A DNA stretch of 14,337 nucleotides from DATGZH01 sp035297265 (GCA_035297265.1 DATGZH010000028.1:1-14337); one strand, 5' to 3'; positions 1 through 6,142 are shown, counted from the first letter of the stretch. The notes: generated by a model from the sequence alone, not told the origin. A program made the numbers and translations.

Positions 1-2
1 CG

Positions 3-62
3 TCGTCAAGCACCGCCGAGCCGGGAAACCGCCGGCCCGACGTGACCGGCGCCGTCACCTGA
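3..62 (+). CDS. Possible 3' tail of an upstream gene (partial)
   Basis: A frame open from the window edge runs 19 codons to a TGA at 60-62, and nearly every codon ends in G or C, as in the real genes here. The residues (ending DVTGAV-T) match no family I recognise. It would converge on the LytR_C gene, with the hairpins at 97-205 between them as shared terminators. Another plus frame stays open to about 204 but has poorer third-position composition. Only sequence upstream of the window can settle this. Confidence 0.25.
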   Translation, partial: SSSTAEPGNRRPDVTGAVT

Positions 63-127
63 TGGACGTGCACCGGTCCTGCCCGGCACCGGGCCGCCCT
101 CGACCCGAGGGAGTCGCTCGCCGTGCA

Positions 128-150
128 GCCGTCTCTGACCAAGAGACGGC
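128..150. terminator. Hairpin in convergent gap (9-bp stem)
   Basis: GCCGTCTCT (128-136) and AGAGACGGC (142-150) are exact reverse complements around a 5-nt loop. No U-rich tract follows on either strand, as is common for high-GC actinobacterial terminators. A second stem lies beside it at 97-111 (CCCTCG/CGAGGG, 3-nt loop). It may serve a plus-strand gene ending near 62, the minus-strand gene ending at 213, or both. Confidence 0.5.
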
Positions 151-178
151 AGCCGCCTTCACGGGCCAACGGCGAGGA

Positions 179-205
179 TCAGGCAACCGTGCAAACGTTG
201 CCTGA
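179..205 (-). terminator. Hairpin just after the LytR_C gene (9-bp stem)
   Basis: TCAGGCAAC (179-187) pairs exactly with GTTGCCTGA (197-205) around a 9-nt loop, 7 nt beyond the stop codon of the minus-strand LytR_C gene. The position suits a terminator for that gene. There is no U-tract, so it would be a non-canonical or bidirectional terminator working with the hairpin at 128-150. Confidence 0.55.
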
Positions 206-212
206 AGGGGCA

Positions 213-698
213 CTAGGCGACGCCGGTCGTCGTCGTGCCCGTCTGGTTGGCGAGGTCCGAGCCGATCACGACGACGATGTCGACGCCGACGACGTTGGTC
301 ACCGGGGCGGTCGCCGGCATGGGCTGGACGGCCGAGGAGCTCACGCCGAGCTCCGAGGCGATCGCCGCGGCTGAGGACTGCATGGTCGGGGTGTAGTAGA
401 CGACCGTCGTCGTCGCCGGCGTCAAGGAGTTGGTCGGGGTCGACGTCGACCAGCCCTGGGCCTGGAGGACCTTGGTGAAATGGGCCGCCACCCCGTTGAC
501 CTGCGTGCCGTTGGCCACGAGCACCTTCACGGTGGCGTGGGGCAGGGTGCTCGTCGTGGTCGTCGGCGGAAGCTTGGTCGTCGTCGTGGTCGTCGGCGCG
601 CTGCTCTGCTTGGTGAGGTTCCCGCTGATGAGGGCCCCCGCGAAGCCGGCCAGGACGATGGCCACCACGAAGAGCACGACGAGGGTCGATCGCCTCAT
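213..698 (-). CDS. Membrane-tethered LytR_C domain protein
   Basis: The 161-residue product starts MRRSTLVV, has one membrane segment (about 5-25), a Thr/Pro linker with runs of Thr (about 36-52) and an extracytoplasmic domain (about 55-150) that looks like LytR_C. The signs are the opening beta strand with NGTQVNGVA (63-71), the YYTPTMQSSA stretch and the closing VDIVVVIGSDL. LytR_C is often the C-terminal part of LytR-CpsA-Psr cell-wall ligases; here it stands alone without the catalytic LCP domain, so an accessory envelope role is inferred. The ATG at 698 puts the basic residues right before the membrane segment; a GTG at 755 would add 19 residues and cannot be excluded. Neither start has a good ribosome site. 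Hairpins follow its stop. Confidence 0.8.
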   Translation of the reverse strand: MRRSTLVVLFVVAIVLAGFAGALISGNLTKQSSAPTTTTTTKLPPTTTTSTLPHATVKVLVANGTQVNGVAAHFTKVLQAQGWSTSTPTNSLTPATTTVVYYTPTMQSSAAAIASELGVSSSAVQPMPATAPVTNVVGVDIVVVIGSDLANQTGTTTTGVA

Positions 699-926
699 CG
701 GAGGGTCAAAGCTGGGCGGGGCCCGATGCACGTCCGGCACCGCCGTCACCCGCACCTACCAAGACAGCCCTCCCTCGCTCGTCCCGGCCGCCCAAGGATA
801 GTGCTGGCCCGGCCGCGAGAGGGTGGTTGCGCCCCGTGCCGGCCACAGGTTTCACCGGCGTGCGACTGGTCGGTCGCTCGCCGTCACCGGACCCCGCGCA
901 CCTTGTTCGCCGTCGTCCGAAGGGAC

Positions 927-949
927 GACCGAGCCGGCCGGCTCAGGTC
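927..949 (-). terminator. Palindromic hairpin at the end of the esterase operon
   Basis: GAGCCGGCCGGCTC (931-944) is a perfect 14-bp palindrome overlapping the esterase stop codon (943-945). Flanking GACC (927-930) and GGTC (946-949) extend the stem if one A is bulged. It is a plausible terminator without a U-tract. The 244 nt from 699 to 942 otherwise hold only the presumed LytR_C promoter, for which I see a weak TATCCT candidate at 795-800 (minus). Confidence 0.35.
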
Positions 950-1899
950 AGGTGTCGGGACAAGAAGGCCAGGGCGCCGGGCTCCTGGGCCACGAAGAAC
1001 GCTCCGTCGTGACAGCCACCGGAGAAGTGCACGGCGGCCCCGGCGGGGAGCGCCTCGCCCAGCGCCACGACGCCGGGATGGAAGGGATCGGCGTCGCCCG
1101 AGGCCACCCAGACCGCGATCCCGGTAAGGGCGCGGGCGTGGGTCACCGCGTCGTCGGTGGCGAAGTCGGCCGCCGAGGCGTAGGCGCCGGGGTTGGCCGC
1201 CCGGGCCTCGGCGTAGCTCGTCCAGATGGCCGGGCTGATGGCGGCGACGGCCGCGATGCGCTCCGGGTACTTCTCGGCCAGCAGCAGGGCGCCGTAGCCG
1301 CCCATCGAGATGCCCATCGTGCCGACGCGCTGCGGCGGGCTCCCGAGGCCCATGGCCTCCATGCGGGGCACCAGCTCGTCCATCACCATGGCCATTGGGT
1401 CATCGGTCGGATGGGGGTTCCAGTAGCCGCCACCGCCGTCCACCGTGACGAGGGCCATCGGGGTGAGGGGGGTGCCGTCCACCCTGAGGGCCACCGCCTG
1501 CGCCGGCTGCAACCCGGCGAGGGCGTCCGTGTGGTTGCCCCCGTAGCCGTGGAGCATGACGACGAGGGGCAGCCGGTCACCCGGGCCGTGGCCCGGCGGG
1601 TAGCCGATCGTGTAGCCCACCACCCGACGCCGGGCCGCCGAGAAGAAGCGTCCCGAGTAGGTCGGGCCGACGGTCGAGTCAACCAGCCGGGTCGGGGGCA
1701 CGCTGCAGGTCCCGTCGAGTCGGTCGAGGAGGCTCTTCCCCGGCAGCACCTGGTGGTCGACGAGCTCGACCCCGACCGCGCCGAGCCCCACGAGCCCGGC
1801 GAGCCCGATCACCAGCACCCGACGCCGCGAGTGGACCGGAGGGCCGGCGGCCGGCGGTGCGACCCTTTCGGCCTCCTGCGCCGGCGGTTGCGGAGCCAA
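943..1899 (-). CDS. Exported alpha/beta-hydrolase esterase (esterase D / antigen 85-like fold)
   Basis: Alpha/beta-hydrolase of 318 residues. The oxyanion strand LPLVVMLHGYGGNH (110-123), nucleophile elbow GISMGG (Ser198), acid GDAD (Asp269 or Asp271) and catalytic His in GGCHDG (His297) are all in order. The N-terminus has SRRRVLVIG (24-32) and a hydrophobic stretch, a Tat-like signal or membrane anchor, so it should act outside the membrane on an ester or acyl substrate I cannot name. The same frame is open far upstream, but that part is antisense-like filler inside the membrane-protein gene. The TTG at 1899, two bases past that gene's stop with AGG 6 nt before it, is the best start I see; a GTG near residue 28 is an alternative. 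It is third in the PadR operon. Confidence 0.82.
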   Translation of the reverse strand: MAPQPPAQEAERVAPPAAGPPVHSRRRVLVIGLAGLVGLGAVGVELVDHQVLPGKSLLDRLDGTCSVPPTRLVDSTVGPTYSGRFFSAARRRVVGYTIGYPPGHGPGDRLPLVVMLHGYGGNHTDALAGLQPAQAVALRVDGTPLTPMALVTVDGGGGYWNPHPTDDPMAMVMDELVPRMEAMGLGSPPQRVGTMGISMGGYGALLLAEKYPERIAAVAAISPAIWTSYAEARAANPGAYASAADFATDDAVTHARALTGIAVWVASGDADPFHPGVVALGEALPAGAAVHFSGGCHDGAFFVAQEPGALAFLSRHLT

Positions 1900-1901
1900 G
1901 C

Positions 1902-2903
1902 TCAGCCTGGCGCCCGATCGAGCCGACGGGGGCGCACCCGGTGCAGAGCCCGGAGGCCGACCGCCAGCGCCGAGCCCATGACCACCAGCCCGAGCACGTC
2001 GATCGAGCCGGCATGAAACAGGTTCCTCGGCCCGGGGCCGCCGTCGACGACCCAGGCCGCCGCGGCAACGAGGAAGGCGGCCATCGCCGCGCCGGCGAGA
2101 CGGGCCACCCTGGCCTCGTGACGGAGCACCCGGGCGGAACAGTCGAGGCGCCGGACCGTCTGGACCGCCCCGACGACCACGGCCACCATGGCGAGCGGGC
2201 TCGCGCCCATCCAGGCGACCTCGGCCGGCGGGAAGGCGAGGAGGGCGGCGGGATGGGCCCAGTAGGAGGTGACGCCGAGGGTCGTGGCCCAGGTGAAAGC
2301 GGCGACGCCACCCGGTACGAGGCCCTGGTGGGCCCACGGGTGGCCCCCCGTGCCGGGCCAGCCGTTGCCGAAGTGCCGGCCGCCCAGCACGAGCAGGGTC
2401 AGCCCCACCGAGAAGAGCGCAGCGGGCAGCAAGAGGCCCCGTTGCTGCCGACCGACGATCCGGCGCAGGAAGACCCAGACGATCGGCGCCGCGGCGAGCA
2501 CGGCGATGAGGGCGAGAACGGCCACGGCGACCGACATGACGACGACGGCCAACCCGGTAACGGGAACCGACGGCTCCGACCACTGCCACCCGATGGTCAG
2601 CTGCGACCACATCGCCAGGCCGAACGGGACGAACGCGGCCAGCGCCACCCCGAACGAGACGAGGGCGGCCCGGGCCTGCGCCATCGGATCGGCGATCTCC
2701 CCGGCGAGCCCGGCCGCGGTGAAGCGGCTCAGCGCGCCGCAGCGGAGGACGTCGAGCACTCGGCGCCAGTCACGCGGTCGCTCAAGCATGTCCGCCGCCA
2801 GCAGCTCGGCGAACTCCTCGCCGTAGCGTTGACTCCACGTCGGCGAATAGCACCGCACGAGGCGCTCGGCTCGGCGGGCCGCCCTGTCCTCGAGCTCGCT
2901 CAC
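1902..2903 (-). CDS. Multi-pass membrane protein partnered with PadR
   Basis: About 333 residues. The cytoplasmic head (1-70) carries the pattern YSPTWSQRYGEEFAELL followed by W-R-x-VLDVLRCG, seen in membrane proteins encoded beside PadR regulators. About six or seven hydrophobic segments follow, including a long one near 110-140. No catalytic motif is visible; such proteins are thought to act with PadR in sensing or envelope stress, but the job here is unknown. The GTG at 2903 overlaps the PadR stop as GTGA, which indicates translational coupling; a GTG 12 nt upstream (2915) is the alternative start. The stop at 1902-1904 is followed at once by the esterase. Confidence 0.75.
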   Translation of the reverse strand: MSELEDRAARRAERLVRCYSPTWSQRYGEEFAELLAADMLERPRDWRRVLDVLRCGALSRFTAAGLAGEIADPMAQARAALVSFGVALAAFVPFGLAMWSQLTIGWQWSEPSVPVTGLAVVVMSVAVAVLALIAVLAAAPIVWVFLRRIVGRQQRGLLLPAALFSVGLTLLVLGGRHFGNGWPGTGGHPWAHQGLVPGGVAAFTWATTLGVTSYWAHPAALLAFPPAEVAWMGASPLAMVAVVVGAVQTVRRLDCSARVLRHEARVARLAGAAMAAFLVAAAAWVVDGGPGPRNLFHAGSIDVLGLVVMGSALAVGLRALHRVRPRRLDRAPG

Positions 2904-3265
2904 GCCACGCCCCACGTTCCCGAGAGGCGGCGCAGGCCGAGGTTCGCCACCTTCAGCTGGGCGTCGAGTTGGCGCCGCAGCACCGTCGCCCCGAGGGCCG
3001 TCAGCCGGTAGGGCTTGCGCCGGTCCTCGCTCGGCACCGCCTCGATGAGCCCCTGACCCTCCAGCCGGGCGAGGGCCTCGTACAGCGTGCCCGGCGGGAG
3101 CCGCACGCCGGCGAAGGCCTCGATGTCCTTGGTCAGTGCGTAGCCGTGCTTCTCCCCGCCGGCGAGGCTCGAGAGGATGAACGTGGCCGGACCGGCATAG
3201 CGCCCGAAGCCGGCGAGCGCCTCGTCCTTGGCGGCGTCGGCCGGCCGACCGGGGGGCGGGACCAC
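2900..3265 (-). CDS. PadR-family transcriptional regulator
   Basis: The 121-residue product is a PadR winged-helix regulator: helix start FILSSLAGGEKHGYALTKDI (about 30-49), recognition region LPPGTLYEALARLEGQGLIE (56-75) and wing EDRRKPYRLTALG. The short C-terminal helix (to 121) would dimerise it. PadR proteins usually repress their own operon and are released by a small ligand or stress. It heads the operon PadR, membrane protein, esterase, sharing GTGA with the next gene. Translation begins at a GTG only 6 nt past a TATACT box, so the mRNA is probably leaderless, and a nested palindrome overlaps the promoter, which fits autorepression. Confidence 0.9.
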   Translation of the reverse strand: MVPPPGRPADAAKDEALAGFGRYAGPATFILSSLAGGEKHGYALTKDIEAFAGVRLPPGTLYEALARLEGQGLIEAVPSEDRRKPYRLTALGATVLRRQLDAQLKVANLGLRRLSGTWGVA

Positions 3266-3271
3266 GGAGGC

Positions 3272-3302
3272 AGTATATATCGGTTACCGATGTAACGGCA
3301 AC
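3272..3302 (-). promoter_or_regulatory. PadR operon promoter, probably leaderless
   Basis: On the minus strand TTGCCG (3302-3297) is a -35 candidate. For the -10 there is TATACT (3277-3272, 19-nt spacer) or the overlapping TATATA (3279-3274, 17-nt spacer). TATACT ends 6 nt before the GTG start at 3265, which places the transcript start at or next to the start codon. This is read from sequence only. Confidence 0.55.
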
Positions 3303-3307
3303 CGATA
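3278..3307. promoter_or_regulatory. Nested palindromic operator for PadR
   Basis: Outer arms TATCGGTT (3278-3285) and AACCGATA (3300-3307) are exact inverted repeats. Inside lie ATCGGT-T-ACCGAT (3279-3291), itself a perfect palindrome, and GTTAC-CGAT-GTAAC (3283-3296). The array covers the spacer between -35 and -10, so a bound dimer or pair of dimers would block transcription. Assignment to this PadR is inferred from position. Confidence 0.6.
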
Positions 3308-3353
3308 GATGACGGCCGATCCTCTCCGACCCCGGCGCCGCGGCTGTCCGCCT

Positions 3354-3758
3354 CTAGGCCTGCTCGATGCGGAGCCGGTTGCCCGCGGGGTCGCGCACGG
3401 CGGCGTCGCGAACGCCCCACGGTTGGCTGGCCGGCTCCTGCAGCACCTCCACGCCGGGCGTGGCCGCGATCTTCTCGAAGGTCGTGTCGAGGTCGTCGGT
3501 GCGGAAGTGGACCGGGTACATCTCACCCTTGGCGAGCATGGCCGCGAGGGCGTCCCCCTCCTCCTGGGAGCGGCCGGCGTGCGGCTGGGACAACGCGATC
3601 TTGATCTCGGGTTGGCTGTCCGTGACGAGGTTGATCCAGCGGAAGCCGTCGTTGGCCACCTCGAATTGCACCTTCATGCCGAGGGTGTCGCGGTAGAAGG
3701 CGAGAGCGGCGTCGGGGTCGTCGACGAGGATATGCACTGTGCTGAGTGAAACGGCCAT
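3354..3758 (-). CDS. VOC-fold (glyoxalase/bleomycin-resistance family) protein
   Basis: The 134-residue product has the paired beta-alpha-beta-beta-beta modules of the vicinal oxygen chelate fold: STVHILVDDPDAALAFYRDT (6-25) opens the first module, PVHFRTDDLD (82-91) the second, and DPAGNRLRIEQ closes it. His9, His84 and Glu132 sit where VOC enzymes hold their metal; Glu51 could be a fourth ligand. Members include glyoxalases, ring-cleaving dioxygenases and antibiotic-binding proteins, and the sequence does not choose among them. It starts 10 nt after the AraC-type gene on the same strand, a common pairing, so the two are probably one operon. Confidence 0.85.
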   Translation of the reverse strand: MAVSLSTVHILVDDPDAALAFYRDTLGMKVQFEVANDGFRWINLVTDSQPEIKIALSQPHAGRSQEEGDALAAMLAKGEMYPVHFRTDDLDTTFEKIAATPGVEVLQEPASQPWGVRDAAVRDPAGNRLRIEQA

Positions 3759-3768
3759 GGCCGCGACT

Positions 3769-4227
3769 TTAAACGGATGCCGCGAGGGGTGCTTCTCCGA
3801 AACTGCTCTCTTTCACGCGCCGCTGGCCCCTGCCCTTGAGCGGCCGAGTCATCACCATCGTCTGACAGGGCGGCACCACCCGCAGCTCGTCATGGTCCCG
3901 CGCCCGGTACATGGACGGCGTCTCCCCGACGAGCTCGGTGAACCGGGCGGAAAAGGAGCCGAGGCTCGTCCAGCCGACGGCGAAGCAGACATCGGTCACA
4001 CTCAGATCTCCTCGGCGAAGTAGCGCCTTCGCCCGCTCGATACGCCTGGTCATGAGGTAGGAGTACGGGGTCTCGCCGTACGCCTCGCGGAAGCGCCGGC
4101 TGAAGTGCGCCGAGGACATCAGTGCGGTCCGCGCGAGCGCCGGGACATCGAGCGGCTGGGCATACTCGCGGTCCATCTGGTCACGGGCCTGGCGAAGTCG
4201 ACGCAGCTCGTCGAGATCGGCGCTCAT
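3769..4227 (-). CDS. AraC-family transcriptional regulator (HTH domain only)
   Basis: This 152-residue protein is essentially an AraC DNA-binding domain. The first HTH is PLDVPALARTALMSSAHFSRRF (about 25-46); the second follows RIERAKALLRRGDLSVTDVC with VGWTSLGSFSARFTELVGETPSMYR (about 84-108). No N-terminal ligand domain is present; the tail after 109 has VPPCQTMVMTRP, a pattern I associate with AraC proteins paired with VOC genes. It likely controls itself and the VOC gene 10 nt downstream. Upstream, CAGAAT lies exactly 6 nt before the ATG and could be a weak leaderless -10, but it breaks the TAnnnT rule. The vapC-like gene ends 36 nt upstream. Confidence 0.88.
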   Translation of the reverse strand: MSADLDELRRLRQARDQMDREYAQPLDVPALARTALMSSAHFSRRFREAYGETPYSYLMTRRIERAKALLRRGDLSVTDVCFAVGWTSLGSFSARFTELVGETPSMYRARDHDELRVVPPCQTMVMTRPLKGRGQRRVKESSFGEAPLAASV

Positions 4228-4263
4228 CCGCCCATTCTGCTCGTCCGTCGCCGGCGGTGCCGC

Positions 4264-4710
4264 TCAAGTGCCGATCCCGCAGCGAAGCGCTGGCACCAGG
4301 CCGACCGCGGCGTCCTTACGCTCGCAATGCAGTGAACCCAGCGGCACTGAAGTCACCGTCGAAGGAAAGGCTTCGCGGATGCGCAATGACCCCATGGCCA
4401 CGAAGCTGGTTGCGTCGACAAAGGAATACTCGCCTTCATCGTGCTGTCGAAGCCAGACGAGTGCCCGTTGCTCCGCCTCTTCGCTGACGCGCAGGATCCT
4501 GATCCTCGGAGACTGATCGAGAACGTCGAGGAACGCCACCGCGGCTCCGTGGCCGCTCCGGCGACGCAGGTAGGTCCACGTCTCTCCCCGAACGTGGTTC
4601 GTCGTGGTCAACTGGATGTCCGCGTGCGCCTCGAGTAGGTGGGTGGCTTCATGGTGATCGTCGCGCCGGTTGCGGAGCGCAGCCCAGAACGACGTGTCGA
4701 CGAAGATCAC
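4264..4710 (-). CDS. vapC: VapC-like PIN-domain toxin with frameshifted C-terminus
   Basis: PIN-domain ribonuclease of a type II toxin-antitoxin pair. Catalytic acids are visible: Asp5 (FVDTSF), Glu43 (RGET) and Asp99 (FVDATSF). Up to REAF (111-115) it follows the family, then the next 33 residues are unlike any PIN protein. One frame over, from 4364 on, the strand reads FDGDFSAAGFTALRA then TAA at 4316-4318, the usual PIN ending with its last acidic residue. Loss of one base near 4364-4370 explains this; with it restored the protein would be 131 residues, normal for the family, instead of 148. So the toxin is probably damaged or attenuated, or the read has an error. The GTG start overlaps the antitoxin stop as GTGA. 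Third-position GC seems lower than in neighbours, which hints at transfer. Confidence 0.85.
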   Translation of the reverse strand: MIFVDTSFWAALRNRRDDHHEATHLLEAHADIQLTTTNHVRGETWTYLRRRSGHGAAVAFLDVLDQSPRIRILRVSEEAEQRALVWLRQHDEGEYSFVDATSFVAMGSLRIREAFPSTVTSVPLGSLHCERKDAAVGLVPALRCGIGT

Positions 4711-4931
4711 CGGTAGACGACGTCATCGACAGGCGCCGGCTCGAAGTCGTCGACGCCCACCATGTTGAAGAGCGGATCCTCCTCGAGCGGTGGTAGCGGC
4801 TGCAGGGCGTTGCGCACGAAGCGGCGGATCAGAGCGGCCTTCGAGGTGCCCTCGTCGGCCGAGCGCCGGTTCAACGCCTCATCGAGGTCGTCGTCAATCA
4901 TGATCTGGAGCCGTCTCATTGAGGAGATCAT
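4707..4931 (-). CDS. vapB: Ribbon-helix-helix antitoxin (VapB/CopG-like)
   Basis: The 74-residue product starts with an RHH fold: strand RRLQIMIDDDLDEALNRRS (6-24), then DEGTSKAALIRRFVRNAL (26-43), the helix-turn-helix part that dimerises and binds DNA. The tail PLPPLEEDPLFNMVGVDDFEPAPVDDVVY is acidic and probably unfolded until it wraps the PIN toxin's active site. The order antitoxin then toxin with GTGA overlap is classic. The start may be ATG 4931 or ATG 4919 (MRRLQIM), and neither has a clear ribosome site. An inverted repeat just upstream (4936-4960) is a candidate operator. If the toxin is inactive, this gene may persist as a lone antitoxin. Confidence 0.85.
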   Translation of the reverse strand: MISSMRRLQIMIDDDLDEALNRRSADEGTSKAALIRRFVRNALQPLPPLEEDPLFNMVGVDDFEPAPVDDVVYR

Positions 4932-4935
4932 GCAT

Positions 4936-4960
4936 CAGTCTTGGAAGTGACGTAAGACTG
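4936..4960. promoter_or_regulatory. Inverted repeat upstream of the antitoxin gene
   Basis: CAGTCTT (4936-4942) and AAGACTG (4954-4960) are exact 7-bp inverted repeats with an 11-bp centre, ending 4 nt before the antitoxin start codon at 4931. Toxin-antitoxin operons are normally autoregulated by RHH dimers at such sites, so this is a reasonable operator. I see no convincing -10/-35 pair beside it. Confidence 0.4.
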
Positions 4961-5130
4961 GAAGGCCTGGTCATCGGGGCCGGAGAGCGACGGCGGAACG
5001 CCGGCCACCTCACCTCTCAGCGGGCTCCCGGGCGCCAGTGAGCGCGCATCGAGTGAGCACGCGAGCCTCAGAGCGAAGGGGTCGGCCGCCCGAAAAGGGG
5101 GACGGAGGGTGGCGTCTTGGATACCTCCGG

Positions 5131-5203
5131 TGGAGACGAGCGGACTCGAACCGCCGACCCCCTGCTTGCAAAGCAGGTGCTCTACCAACTGAGCTACGTC
5201 CCC
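5131..5203 (-). tRNA. tRNA-Ala (anticodon TGC)
   Basis: The minus strand folds as a 73-nt cloverleaf. Acceptor GGGGACG pairs with CGTCTCC (one G-U), the D arm is GCTCAGTTGGTAGAGC, the anticodon stem CCTGC/GCAGG holds loop TTTGCAA with anticodon TGC, and the T arm has GGTTCGAGTCC. The discriminator base is A. CCA is not encoded, since CCG follows. A weak -10 candidate TACCAT lies at 5237-5242 on the minus strand. I saw no direct repeat of its 3' end nearby, so there is no sign of an integrated element here. Confidence 0.97.
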
Positions 5204-5363
5204 CTGCGGCACGCTCCGACGCGCCTGCTTCGGTTCATGGTACGCGTTCGATATCGGCGAACTGCCCAGCATCTGGGGTCTCGATCCGGCTCGGCCCTAC
5301 TTCGTCATCCTCGGAACGGTCCCGGGATCGTCGAAGGCAAAGGGCCCTCGTCGGATCATTCAG

Positions 5364-5393
5364 TTGACACTTACGTAAGTAAAGGCTTAACAT
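5364..5393 (+). promoter_or_regulatory. Promoter of the ArsR-SRPBCC operon, probably leaderless
   Basis: A perfect TTGACA -35 (5364-5369), an 18-nt spacer and a TAACAT -10 (5388-5393) precede the ATG at 5400 by exactly 6 nt, so the transcript should start at or next to the start codon. GAGGG lies directly against the ATG, too close to serve as a ribosome site. Confidence 0.7.
5369..5380. promoter_or_regulatory. Perfect 12-bp palindrome, ArsR operator candidate
   Basis: ACTTACGTAAGT is its own reverse complement. It overlaps the last base of the -35 box and fills most of the spacer, so a bound ArsR dimer would block RNA polymerase. The link to the ArsR gene just downstream is inferred from position. 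Confidence 0.65.
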
Positions 5394-5399
5394 AGAGGG

Positions 5400-5714
5400 A
5401 TGGACGCCGCTCTCAAGGCCCTGGCCGAACCACGTCGGCGGGAGATCCTCCGGCTGGTCTGGTCGGAGGAGCGGGGGGCGACGGACATCGCCTCGCACTT
5501 CCGGGTCACCCGTTCGGCCATCTCCCAGCACCTCGGCGTGCTGCGCGAAGCGGGACTCGTGACCGAGCGCAGGGAGGGCACCCACCGCTACTACCGGGCG
5601 GACCGGGCCGAGATGGCCCGACTCCGCGACTTCCTCGACCGTTATTGGACGGGCGGCCTCGAACAACTCCGCGACGCGGCGGAGGCGGCCCAACGAGAGA
5701 AAGGCAGATCCTGA
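5400..5714 (+). CDS. ArsR-family winged-helix repressor
   Basis: The 104-residue product matches the ArsR family: MDAALKALAEPRRREILRLV (1-20) is the first helix pair, GATDIASHFRVTRSAISQHL (26-45) the HTH with recognition helix, and LREAGLVTERREGTHRYYR (47-65) the wing. There are no Cys or His clusters for metal binding, so it belongs to the non-metal subgroup often paired with SRPBCC proteins. Its stop shares one base with the next start (TGATG), so the two genes are translationally coupled. The 12-bp palindrome in its own promoter fits autorepression. What relieves repression is not evident. Confidence 0.93.
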   Translation: MDAALKALAEPRRREILRLVWSEERGATDIASHFRVTRSAISQHLGVLREAGLVTERREGTHRYYRADRAEMARLRDFLDRYWTGGLEQLRDAAEAAQREKGRS

Positions 5715-6142
5715 TGGCTGAGCTCGTGAGGGAGATGGTGATCAACGCCACGCCGGCCACGATCTTCGAGTTCCTGACCGTACCCGAGCAGCACATCAAG
5801 TGGGACGGGACGGAAGCCGAGCTCGATCCGAGGCCGGGCGGCGTCTACCGGGTACTCGTCGGCGGCGCCCACTCGGCGGTCGGGGAGTTCGTCGAGGTCG
5901 TGCCCGACCAGAAGGTCGTCTACACCTTCGGCTGGGACGAGCCCGACCACCCCATCCCGCCGGGATCAACCGAGGTCGAGATCACCCTCACCCCCGAGGG
6001 CGAGAAGACCAGGCTCCAGCTCGTGCACCGGGGCCTCCCCGACGACGCGGTCGCCGACCACTCGAGGGGCTGGGACCACTACCTCGAGCGCCTGGCGCTG
6101 GCCGCCCCCGGCGGTGACGCCGGGCCAGACACCTTCGGCTGA
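5714..6142 (+). CDS. SRPBCC-fold (AHSA1/START-like) protein
   Basis: The 142-residue product has the helix-grip fold of the SRPBCC/AHSA1 family: REMVINATPATIFEFLTVPE (6-25), KWDGTEAELDPRPGGVYRV with the typical W and PGG turn, VPDQKVVYTFGWDE, TEVEITLTPEGEKTRLQLVHRGLP, and the final helix HSRGWDHYLERLALAA. These small proteins bind hydrophobic ligands in a deep pocket; with an ArsR partner the ligand may be the regulator's signal or a compound to be removed, but that is inference. ATG 5714 is chosen for the TGATG overlap and the family N-terminus. Its last 64 nt overlap the convergent DUF4031 gene. Confidence 0.92.
   Translation: MAELVREMVINATPATIFEFLTVPEQHIKWDGTEAELDPRPGGVYRVLVGGAHSAVGEFVEVVPDQKVVYTFGWDEPDHPIPPGSTEVEITLTPEGEKTRLQLVHRGLPDDAVADHSRGWDHYLERLALAAPGGDAGPDTFG

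Noticed and set aside
550..600. Short CGTCGT/GTCGTGG-type repeats resembling a repeat array
   Set aside because: They are the codons of the Thr-rich tether of the LytR_C protein, not a CRISPR or noncoding repeat.
1900..2610. N-terminal extension of the esterase upstream of 1899
   Set aside because: The frame is open but runs wholly within the membrane-protein gene and encodes Arg/Gly-rich filler; the Tat-like signal places the true start near 1899.
823..3011. Long plus-strand open frames opposite the esterase and membrane-protein genes
   Set aside because: They are rich in Arg, Gly, His and Pro with no domain, and lie antisense to genes with clear catalytic and membrane patterns. High GC produces such frames.
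5131..5203. tRNA-Ala as integration site of a mobile element
   Set aside because: No integrase gene and no direct repeat of the tRNA 3' end was seen in the window.
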